A DNA stretch of 8,848 nt from JAIBAI01 sp044238875. GTDB taxonomy: Bacteria > Bacteroidota > Bacteroidia > M30B66. Position 1 is the first letter of the stretch, and every line of letters begins with the position of its first letter. The stretch is from positions 1 through 8,848 of the forward strand of contig JBIICM010000102.1 in NCBI GenBank assembly GCA_044238875.1. The letters run 5' to 3'. Positions 1 through 5,717 of the stretch are shown one piece after another. The translations under genes were made by a program, and so were the position numbers. The notes beneath the pieces were generated by a model. The model was given only the letters and a program-made list of their open reading frames with translations. It had not been told where the DNA came from and ran no database searches.

Positions 1-2
1 TT

Positions 3-398
3 CTGAAAATTATTTTTTCAATTATCTCATTTCTGATTTTGATCGTAATCGGAACACTTGTTGCCAAACCCTTCATACAGCTATCTAATAGTACCCAGTA
101 CGTTTACAAAAGCGAGAAGCGGTTTTATTTTCTGGTGCAGATGGTACTGATTCCCTTTGCTGTTGGGTCAATTATCAGCCTCGTTTATTTTGCGGATGGT
201 ATGTTCATCCTTAATCTAACCACTGTTTTTACCATGTTTGTTATTATTGTATCATTGTTTATCAATGGATTAAAAAACAGAATGATCATGATTTACAGAT
301 TACCTGAGTCCGGGTTGATTGACAATAAGTTCCTGATCATTCTTGCCGGTGCGTTGATTTTGATGAAGGTTTTTTTCAGCGACGGCATAAGGTTTTAA
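3..398 (+). CDS. C-terminal part of an unrecognised integral membrane protein (5' partial)
   Basis: The reading frame is open from the first complete codon of the window, so the gene starts upstream. A TTG at 39 could be read as a start, but nothing supports it and the hydrophobic segment continues in frame before it. About 131 residues are visible. They contain roughly four hydrophobic stretches: the N-terminal segment, one around VQMVLIPFAVGSIISLVYF, one around LTTVFTMFVIIVSLFI, and a C-terminal one around FLIILAGALILMKVFF. Short polar loops such as KNRMIMIYRLPESGLIDNK separate them. I do not recognise the family and see no catalytic motif. The gene ends 36 bases before the dapD ATG, on the same strand. 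It is placed in the inner membrane by inference from hydrophobicity only. Confidence 0.6.
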   Translation: MKIIFSIISFLILIVIGTLVAKPFIQLSNSTQYVYKSEKRFYFLVQMVLIPFAVGSIISLVYFADGMFILNLTTVFTMFVIIVSLFINGLKNRMIMIYRLPESGLIDNKFLIILAGALILMKVFFSDGIRF

Positions 399-421
399 TC
401 GGTTCAATTGCGGCACAAGTC

Positions 422-429
422 TATATTTG
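422..429 (+). promoter_or_regulatory. Candidate -7 box (TAnnTTTG) of dapD
   Basis: TATATTTG matches the Bacteroidota -7 consensus TAnnTTTG. It ends 5 bases before the dapD ATG at 435, which puts the expected transcription start on or next to the start codon. No TTG -33 element lies at the usual spacing; the nearest TTG, at 408-410, is too close. The match therefore rests on the -7 box and its position. Confidence 0.45.
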
Positions 430-434
430 TGCCC

Positions 435-1256
435 ATGGAACATCCCTCAAAAATTTTAATTGAGCAAGCCTGGGAAGATCGGGCTTTGCTGTCTGATAAG
501 GCTACTCAGCAGGCGATACGCGGCGTTATACACGACCTTGATACAGGAGCCGTGCGGGTTGCGACACCGCTAGATGATCAAACATGGCAGGTGAATGATT
601 GGGTAAAAAAAGCGGTGATACTGTATTTTCCAATTCAGCAGATGCGGGTTATTGAGCTTGGGCCGTTTGAGTTTCATGACAAAATGGATTTAAAAAGAGG
701 TTATTCCGGTATTGGAGTGCGCGTAGTTCCGCATGCCCTGGCCAGGTATGGAAGCTTTTTGGCGAAGGGTGTTATTTTAATGCCCTCATACGTAAATATA
801 GGGGCCTATGTTGATGAAGGTACAATGGTTGATACCTGGGCAACGGTTGGATCATGCGCCCAGATTGGTAAAAACGTACACCTGAGCGGTGGTGTGGGTA
901 TAGGCGGTGTGCTCGAACCCATTCAGGCAAGTCCGGTTATTATTGAAGACGGCTGTTTCATTGGATCCCGGTGCATTGTAGTTGAAGGGGCACGGGTCGG
1001 AAAGGAGGCCGTTTTGGGGGCCAATGTTGTACTCACGCAAAGCACCAAAGTGATAGATGTTACCGGTTCTGAACCTGTTGAATACAAGGGCTATGTACCC
1101 GGAAGGTCTGTTGTGATACCAGGATCATACACCAAAACATTTCAGGCAGGTTCGTATCAGGTACCCTGTGCATTGATCATCGGCAAACGTAAGGCTTCTA
1201 CTGATCTTAAAACCTCGCTCAATGATGCACTCAGAGAGCATCAGGTAGCCGTTTAG
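435..1256 (+). CDS. dapD: 2,3,4,5-tetrahydropyridine-2,6-dicarboxylate N-succinyltransferase
   Basis: DapD transfers succinyl from succinyl-CoA to tetrahydrodipicolinate, a cytoplasmic step of the succinylase route to meso-diaminopimelate and lysine. The protein closely follows the family. It has an N-terminal helical domain (about residues 1-100), then a left-handed beta-helix of hexapeptide repeats (about 108-205) with the near-invariant blocks MPSYVNIGAYVDEG, MVDTWATVGSCAQIGKNVHL and SGGVGIGGVLEP. A C-terminal strand region ends the protein. The VVEG glutamate (about residue 184) sits where the family's catalytic Glu is found. I chose the ATG at 435 because it gives 273 residues, the usual DapD length, and because the homologous N-terminus begins there. 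The TTG at 408 adds nine residues with no family counterpart. No Shine-Dalgarno sequence is visible; a -7 box lies 5 bases upstream. Confidence 0.97.
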   Translation: MEHPSKILIEQAWEDRALLSDKATQQAIRGVIHDLDTGAVRVATPLDDQTWQVNDWVKKAVILYFPIQQMRVIELGPFEFHDKMDLKRGYSGIGVRVVPHALARYGSFLAKGVILMPSYVNIGAYVDEGTMVDTWATVGSCAQIGKNVHLSGGVGIGGVLEPIQASPVIIEDGCFIGSRCIVVEGARVGKEAVLGANVVLTQSTKVIDVTGSEPVEYKGYVPGRSVVIPGSYTKTFQAGSYQVPCALIIGKRKASTDLKTSLNDALREHQVAV

Positions 1257-1308
1257 AGAAAAATCGATAATAAATTAATTTTTCTGCACAGCTTTGAAAG
1301 ACTTTTCT

Positions 1309-1316
1309 TACTTTTG
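1309..1316 (+). promoter_or_regulatory. Candidate -7 box (TAnnTTTG) of rpsU
   Basis: TACTTTTG fits TAnnTTTG and lies 29 bases before the rpsU ATG, which leaves a short leader of roughly 25 bases. A TTTG at 1293-1296 is only 12 bases upstream, shorter than the normal -33/-7 spacing, so the upstream element is uncertain. Confidence 0.45.
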
Positions 1317-1345
1317 CAGGCCAAATAAAAACACATCAACAGCCA

Positions 1346-1540
1346 ATGCTTATCATTCCTGTTAAAGAAGGAGAATCCATCGAGAAGGCGCTGAAGAAAT
1401 TCAAGCGTAAAGTTGAAAAAACCGGTCTTATCAAGTCTTTGAGAGAACGCCAAAAGTTCACAAAACCTTCAGTTGAAAGAAGGGAAGAAATTAAAAGGGC
1501 GATCTACAGTAATCAATTCAGGGCCAATTCAGGCGCCTGA
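1346..1540 (+). CDS. rpsU: 30S ribosomal protein bS21
   Basis: This 64-residue basic protein begins MLIIPVKEGESIEKALKKFK and continues with the family's KxxxTGLIKxLRERQ block, followed by a Lys/Arg-rich second half (KPSVERREEIKRAIYS). That is the expected length and pattern for bS21, the small-subunit protein that sits near the 3' end of 16S rRNA. In Bacteroidota, bS21 takes part with bS18 and bS6 in covering the anti-Shine-Dalgarno sequence. No purine-rich Shine-Dalgarno sequence is visible in the 25 bases before the ATG; the leader there is A- and C-rich. A hairpin followed by a T-tract lies 23 bases after the stop. The gene is monocistronic by this reading. It sits just upstream of xerC, an arrangement common in the phylum. 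Confidence 0.96.
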   Translation: MLIIPVKEGESIEKALKKFKRKVEKTGLIKSLRERQKFTKPSVERREEIKRAIYSNQFRANSGA

Positions 1541-1562
1541 TAGTATCTTCTTTATATTTTTT

Positions 1563-1592
1563 AGGCCGGCTTTTTTAAGTCCGGCTTTTTTT
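1563..1592 (+). terminator. Rho-independent terminator of rpsU
   Basis: The arms are AGGCCGG (1563-1569) and CCGGCTT (1581-1587). They pair with one G-T wobble around an 11-base T-rich loop. A run of T follows to 1592. The hairpin lies 23 bases after the rpsU stop codon. Because CCGG is self-complementary, the two arms also look like an imperfect direct repeat. Confidence 0.8.
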
Positions 1593-1697
1593 GTTTAAGC
1601 AGGCAATAAATTAATTTGCCACTTGTTAATAATTATGTTGTCAAGTAAGCACAAGCCGGTTAAACTGTTAGCAAATTAAGCGTTTACTTTAACTTTA

Positions 1698-2579
1698 ATG
1701 GATCAAATTCAGCAATTTATCAATCACCTTCGTTTTGAGAAAAGGTATTCAGGCCATACGCTTGAAGCTTATGAAAGAGATTTGTTGCAGTTTTTCTCAT
1801 ATTTAGTGCAGCAATACGAGTTGAGTGATCCCGTGATGGCCAATTCACCGATGATTCGTTCGTGGCTGGTTAACAGAATGGAACAGGGAATTAGCTCCAG
1901 AAGCATAAATCGTAATATCACAGCCTTAAAATCATTTTTTCGGTATGCCATACGCTCAGGCTGGACCGCTGAAAATCCGATGCTGCGGGTGAATACGCCC
2001 AAAGTTCCCAAGAAATTGCCGGTGTATGTTGATGCCGGCAAACTCGACAAGCTGCTCGATGACACAGAATTCGGAAGCGATTATGAAGGCGTTAGGGATT
2101 TAACAATTCTTGAATTGCTATATGGAACAGGGATGAGGAGGGCAGAATTACTCGGTTTGAAAACCGGCGATCTCGACCTGAGGAACGGACAGTTGCGTGT
2201 AACAGGTAAACGAAACAAACAGCGTGTTATTCCGCTTTTTCCTGCTTTGCAGCAGCGACTTAATCAATATCTCGAAATCCGTAACGTCACTTTTGATTCA
2301 GACGACTTTTTATTCTTAACCAAAGATGGCGCACCGCTCTACCCCGGTTTGCTTTACAGAATTGTAAAGAAATACCTGAGTCTGGTAAGTTCTCATGAAA
2401 AAAGAAGTCCACACGTTTTAAGGCATTCATTTGCAACCGAAATGCTGAATCAGGGGGCTGATCTGAATGCCATTAAAGAGATTCTTGGCCATTCAAGCCT
2501 TAGTGCCACACAGGTTTACACCCATAACACCATTGAAAAACTGAAGAAAGCCTATCAGAATGCCCATCCCAGGGCATGA
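1698..2579 (+). CDS. XerC/XerD-family tyrosine recombinase
   Basis: This is a cytoplasmic site-specific recombinase of the type that resolves chromosome dimers at dif during division. At 293 residues it has standard Xer length. It has an N-terminal SAM-like DNA-binding domain (about 1-88, with FINHLRFEKRYSGHTLEAYERD) and a catalytic domain (about 105-290). The catalytic residues are all present: Arg147 in GMRRAE, Lys171 in TGKRNKQR, His239 and Arg242 in PHVLRHSF, His265 in LGHSSLSATQ, and the nucleophile Tyr274 in VYTH. The position beside rpsU matches the housekeeping Xer gene of many Bacteroidota, not a phage or integron integrase. Sequence alone does not let me choose between XerC and XerD. 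The ATG at 1698 is directly preceded by TAACTTTA, a near miss to the -7 consensus. Confidence 0.93.
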   Translation: MDQIQQFINHLRFEKRYSGHTLEAYERDLLQFFSYLVQQYELSDPVMANSPMIRSWLVNRMEQGISSRSINRNITALKSFFRYAIRSGWTAENPMLRVNTPKVPKKLPVYVDAGKLDKLLDDTEFGSDYEGVRDLTILELLYGTGMRRAELLGLKTGDLDLRNGQLRVTGKRNKQRVIPLFPALQQRLNQYLEIRNVTFDSDDFLFLTKDGAPLYPGLLYRIVKKYLSLVSSHEKRSPHVLRHSFATEMLNQGADLNAIKEILGHSSLSATQVYTHNTIEKLKKAYQNAHPRA

Positions 2580-2587
2580 AAATTAAT

Positions 2588-2630
2588 AATATTAAGGTAT
2601 TGTTAACCTTTTGATCTCAAAATATTAAGG
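2588..2630. repeat. Pair of 10-bp direct repeats upstream of the phosphate transporter
   Basis: AATATTAAGG occurs at 2588-2597 and again, without change, at 2621-2630. The spacing is 33 bases start to start, close to three helical turns. Between the copies is a weak hairpin, AAGGT (2594-2598) with ACCTT (2606-2610), followed by a short T run. It could serve as a poor terminator for the recombinase gene. The repeats could be an operator for the downstream gene. This is inference from position; the region is A/T-rich and chance is possible. Confidence 0.35.
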
Positions 2631-2644
2631 GTACCTGAAACTTG

Positions 2645-2652
2645 TAGCTTTG
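2645..2652 (+). promoter_or_regulatory. Candidate -7 box (TAnnTTTG) of the phosphate transporter gene
   Basis: TAGCTTTG matches TAnnTTTG and ends 7 bases before the ATG at 2660, so the predicted transcript would have almost no leader. No TTG is seen at the normal -33 distance. Confidence 0.45.
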
Positions 2653-2659
2653 CGTTTGT

Positions 2660-4063
2660 ATGTTCGGACTTGGTGAAACCCTTACAATTGTTCTGATACT
2701 TTGTATCATTTGCGCCTGTGCGTTTGAATTCATCAATGGTTTTCATGACACAGCGAATGCTGTAGCCACTGTAATTTATACCCATTCGCTTCCTCCTGTT
2801 ACCGCAGTAATTTGGTCGGGGATATGGAACTCAATTGGGGTGTTTTTCGGAGGAATCGCCGTTGCCATGAGCATCGTTAATCTGCTTCCGCCTGAAACAC
2901 TGATTAATCAGGAGATGGCACAGAATATCTCCATGATTTTATCATTGTTGTTTTCTGCTATCCTCTGGAACCTCGGCACCTGGAAAATGGGGTTGCCTGT
3001 TTCAAGTTCACATACCATGATCGGCTCAATACTCGGGGTAGGTATAGCCTTTTCATTGTTGCAGGGTAACGGACTTAATGCTGTGAACTGGGATAAAGCC
3101 GCCAATATCGGTTTATCATTACTCATCTCTCCACTTTTAGGTTTTGGTTTAACCTTAATGGTAATGTTGATTTTAAAAAGGTATGTGAAAGATCAGGATT
3201 TCTTTAAGGCTCCGAAAGGCAAAAAACCACCGAGACCGCTCATCAGATCTCTTCTTGTTTTAAGCTGCACCAGTGTAAGCTATGCCCATGGATCAAACGA
3301 TGGCCAGAAAGGAATTGGCCTGATGATGCTAATTTTAATCAGTATTGCACCGTTTAGTTTCGCCATTGACAGAAGTAAGGATATATATGAACTGGAGCGC
3401 CCCACAGAATTAGTACTGGGTAAGGCGATGCTGCTTGATGATGTGCGGTTGAACCCGATTGACCGGGCTATTGTAGATCAGGTAAAAGCTGAATTGTTTG
3501 ATCTGAAGCAGGTATTTGACAGGCACCGCCTGGAAAAATCAATACCGGAGGGTGAGTTTTTCAACATGCGCAAAGACATTCTGTTTATTTCGAAACACTT
3601 CAGTCAGCTTAAAAAATCAGGTGCCTTGAAAACCCTACAAAAAGATGACCTGAAAGAAGCCGACAAAGCCGTTGGTGAAATGAAAAAGTTCACTGAATAC
3701 GTGCCGTTTTGGGTGGTTCTGATCATTTCACTTTCGCTCGGACTGGGAACCATGATTGGGTGGAAGCGGATAGTTGTAACGATTGGAGAAAAGATCGGAA
3801 AAGAACATCTATCGTATGCGCAGGGTGCGAGCGCTGAGCTGGTGGCCGCGTCAACCATTGGCCTTGCAAGTATCAGTGGCTTGCCGGTCAGTACTACACA
3901 GGTGCTCTCATCAGGGGTGGCCGGAAGTATGGTTTCATCCAATGGCATAAAAAACCTTCAGGCTCAAACGGTTAGAAATATTGCCATTGCATGGTTACTA
4001 ACCTTACCCGTAACAGCTTTGCTTTCCGGAGGGATTTATACATTATTGAGACTCTTTTTGTAA
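2660..4063 (+). CDS. PiT-family inorganic phosphate transporter
   Basis: This 467-residue inner-membrane protein belongs to the PiT (PF01384) family, which takes up phosphate or metal-phosphate using an ion gradient. The duplicated family architecture is clear. The first repeat has FINGFHDTANAVAT (about 25-37) and MGLPVSSSHT (110-119). The second has YAHGSNDGQKG (208-218) and SGLPVSTTQV (406-415). Around ten membrane segments can be picked out. Between the halves lies a soluble, charged, mostly helical insert (about 237-345, starting IDRSKDIYELERP). The usual PiT partner, a DUF47/PhoU-like protein, is not encoded next to it. The ATG at 2660 gives a normal N-terminus. The next gene starts 23 bases downstream and may be co-transcribed. 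Specificity for phosphate is a family inference. Confidence 0.93.
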   Translation: MFGLGETLTIVLILCIICACAFEFINGFHDTANAVATVIYTHSLPPVTAVIWSGIWNSIGVFFGGIAVAMSIVNLLPPETLINQEMAQNISMILSLLFSAILWNLGTWKMGLPVSSSHTMIGSILGVGIAFSLLQGNGLNAVNWDKAANIGLSLLISPLLGFGLTLMVMLILKRYVKDQDFFKAPKGKKPPRPLIRSLLVLSCTSVSYAHGSNDGQKGIGLMMLILISIAPFSFAIDRSKDIYELERPTELVLGKAMLLDDVRLNPIDRAIVDQVKAELFDLKQVFDRHRLEKSIPEGEFFNMRKDILFISKHFSQLKKSGALKTLQKDDLKEADKAVGEMKKFTEYVPFWVVLIISLSLGLGTMIGWKRIVVTIGEKIGKEHLSYAQGASAELVAASTIGLASISGLPVSTTQVLSSGVAGSMVSSNGIKNLQAQTVRNIAIAWLLTLPVTALLSGGIYTLLRLFL

Positions 4064-4086
4064 TTCCTCAATTATTTTAATTCTTA

Positions 4087-4479
4087 ATGAACAAAATCAG
4101 GCAGACCATTACTCTTCCTGCAAAACCGGCGCATGTATATGAACTGCTTACCGATGAAATTTTGCATGAGGCATTTACAGGTTCACCTGCAAGCATAGAA
4201 ATCTCTGCAGGTACTGCGTTTAGCACTTACGATGGTTATATCAACGGCCAAATACTGGAACTGATACCTGGTAGATTAATACGTCAAAGTTGGGTGGCTG
4301 AGGAAGCAGACTGGCCGGATGGGCATATATCAGAGGTGCTGTTTCAATTAAGTTCAGCAGGGGGGCAAACTGTTCTTGAATTTACGCACAGTAATATTCC
4401 TGATGGAATGACCGACCGTTTTAAGGAAGGTTGGGAAAAATTTTATTGGGAACCCATGCGCGTTTTTCTATCGGCTTAG
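4087..4479 (+). CDS. SRPBCC/AHSA1-like domain protein
   Basis: This 130-residue cytoplasmic protein has the START/Bet v 1-type (SRPBCC) pattern of Aha1 C-terminal-like proteins. It begins with a strand, IRQTITLPAKPAHVYELLTD, then a helix carrying EAFTGSPASIEISAGTAF. A central strand pair follows (GYINGQILELIPGRLIRQSW), then FTHSNIPDG and the C-terminal helix FKEGWEKFYWEPMRVFL. Such proteins bind hydrophobic ligands or act as Hsp90 co-chaperone-like modules; the ligand here is unknown. The gene follows the phosphate transporter by 23 bases and may share its transcript. Its stop lies 18 bases from the stop of the convergent hydrolase gene, and an AAAAATTTTT palindrome (4490-4499) straddles that junction. 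Confidence 0.85.
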   Translation: MNKIRQTITLPAKPAHVYELLTDEILHEAFTGSPASIEISAGTAFSTYDGYINGQILELIPGRLIRQSWVAEEADWPDGHISEVLFQLSSAGGQTVLEFTHSNIPDGMTDRFKEGWEKFYWEPMRVFLSA

Positions 4480-4497
4480 ATTCTGAAAGAAAAATTT

Positions 4498-5631
4498 TTA
4501 TTGTTTAGTATTCTGATTTATCTTCAGGATGCAACTGACTGGGTAATGATCTGAAAGTTTTTTTCGTGTTGTATGGAAATAAAGTGCATTAAATTTTTCT
4601 GGACTGAAGAGAACAAAATCAATCCGCAACATGGGTATAAGCCCGGCATAAGATGACCCTATTCCGGAACCTGCTTCCTTAAAGCCATCGCGAAGGTTTT
4701 TTGAGATTTGGTGGTAAGCGTAAGAATGCGGCGTATCATTAAAATCACCGCAAACGATCACAGGATATCTGCATAACGCGATATGCCTGCTGATGATATC
4801 GGTTTGCCGCGCCCGGCGTATAAAGGCCCTTCGCATCTTGCCAATGATGCGTTGCGGGCTGTTTACATCTGCAAGGGTATCCTCTCCGGTAATTTCCTTG
4901 AGTGCCTTGTAGTCTTCCCGCTTAAACCTTATGGATTCCAGGTGCAGATTATATATTCTTACGGTATCACCATAGGCCTTAACATCTGTATAGATTGAGA
5001 TATTATCGGTGCTGTCGCGGAATGAAATTTTACCCTTGCCAACAATCGGAAAACGGCTAAAAGTGGCTATTCCCCAATGGTTTACTTTTTTTACATGCGC
5101 AGTATGTTCAACATGATAATATCGGGCAGGCTGTATTTGCAGCAAGGTGTCGAGCGTATTGAATTTTCCGGTGTCCTCATAAAAAAACTCCTGAAAACAA
5201 ATTATATCAGAACCTTCACGCTGCAGCAATTCAAGAATGCTGTTTCTGCTGAATTTATTTCTTGTCCAGTTATATAAATCAAACAATCTGACATTGTAAG
5301 ATGTAATATGCAGGGTGGAATCGGCATCCTTAAACTGCTCAATTTTCCCGAATGAGGGGGCTGTGCGCCATTGATATAGGTCAGTAATTTTTGCAGCACC
5401 GGCAGCAATAAGCAATCCGGAAAACAAAGCCAGTTTCCAGCGAACAATCAGCCAAAAAACGAAGAATATGAGGTTTATTATCAATAATATCGGGTAACCC
5501 AACCCAAAGAATGATGCCATCCAGAATTTTTCAGGGCTGACGAACAGCGCCACATAGGAGAAAAGGAGTCCGATAAGGGCTAAAATATTGAGCCCGAACA
5601 GTATCCTTTGAAGCATGCCCTTTAAATTCAT
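4498..5631 (-). CDS. Membrane-anchored endonuclease/exonuclease/phosphatase-family protein
   Basis: The 377-residue protein has three N-terminal hydrophobic segments (about residues 10-30, 40-63 and 67-80) and then an EEP-fold (PF03372) domain from about 107 to 370. The metal and catalytic motifs are intact: Asn113 in SYNVR, Glu148 in CFQEF, GIATFSRFP (187-195), Asn228 and His230 in NLHLES, Asp296 and Asn298 in CGDFND, Asp338 in RIDFV, and Asp361-His362 in LSDHYPV. It should therefore be an active Mg-dependent phosphodiesterase or phosphatase held in the inner membrane. The side on which the domain sits and the substrate (nucleic acid, phosphoinositide-like or other phosphoester) cannot be told from sequence. 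This membrane-tethered form is common in Bacteroidota. A TATTTTTG box lies 5 bases before the ATG on the same strand. Confidence 0.9.
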   Translation of the reverse strand: MNLKGMLQRILFGLNILALIGLLFSYVALFVSPEKFWMASFFGLGYPILLIINLIFFVFWLIVRWKLALFSGLLIAAGAAKITDLYQWRTAPSFGKIEQFKDADSTLHITSYNVRLFDLYNWTRNKFSRNSILELLQREGSDIICFQEFFYEDTGKFNTLDTLLQIQPARYYHVEHTAHVKKVNHWGIATFSRFPIVGKGKISFRDSTDNISIYTDVKAYGDTVRIYNLHLESIRFKREDYKALKEITGEDTLADVNSPQRIIGKMRRAFIRRARQTDIISRHIALCRYPVIVCGDFNDTPHSYAYHQISKNLRDGFKEAGSGIGSSYAGLIPMLRIDFVLFSPEKFNALYFHTTRKKLSDHYPVSCILKINQNTKQ

Positions 5632-5636
5632 GTTTT

Positions 5637-5644
5637 CAAAAATA
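5637..5644 (-). promoter_or_regulatory. Candidate -7 box (TAnnTTTG) of the EEP hydrolase gene
   Basis: On the minus strand the bases read TATTTTTG, matching TAnnTTTG. The box ends 5 bases before the ATG (5631-5629), so the predicted start of transcription falls at the start codon. No -33 TTG is seen at the expected distance. Confidence 0.4.
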
Positions 5645-5683
5645 GTTTGCCCGTTGATTTATCACCATACTTTTAAATTAACT

Positions 5684-5713
5684 TTTGCACAAGGCTATTC
5701 TCCAATACCTTTG
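5684..5713 (+). promoter_or_regulatory. Bacteroidota-type promoter (TTTG, 18 bp, TACCTTTG)
   Basis: TTTG at 5684-5687 and TACCTTTG at 5706-5713 are separated by 18 bases, close to the Bacteroidota -33/-7 arrangement. This is the best promoter in the window because both elements are present. The -7 box ends 4 bases before the ATG at 5718, so a transcript starting at the usual distance would be leaderless. Confidence 0.6.
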
Positions 5714-5717
5714 AGCC

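Noticed and set aside
408..434. A TTG start for dapD nine codons upstream of the ATG
   Set aside because: The extra residues have no counterpart in DapD, the ATG version has the normal family length, and the -7 box lies between the two starts.
852..1040. Minus-strand reading frame inside dapD
   Set aside because: It is antisense to a strongly conserved hexapeptide-repeat coding region and has no domain pattern or start signals.
1253..1453. Minus-strand reading frame covering the rpsU promoter and gene start
   Set aside because: It overlaps rpsU in antisense and its composition looks like a shadow of the bS21 codons.
3604..3948. 114-codon minus-strand frame inside the phosphate transporter gene
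   Set aside because: It opposes a clear PiT coding sequence, with Ser/Pro/Thr-rich composition typical of a shadow frame.
4783..5447. Plus-strand frames (4783-4998, 5077-5277) and a second minus-strand frame (5202-5447) within the EEP hydrolase gene
   Set aside because: They overlap the intact catalytic domain and contain no recognisable motif.
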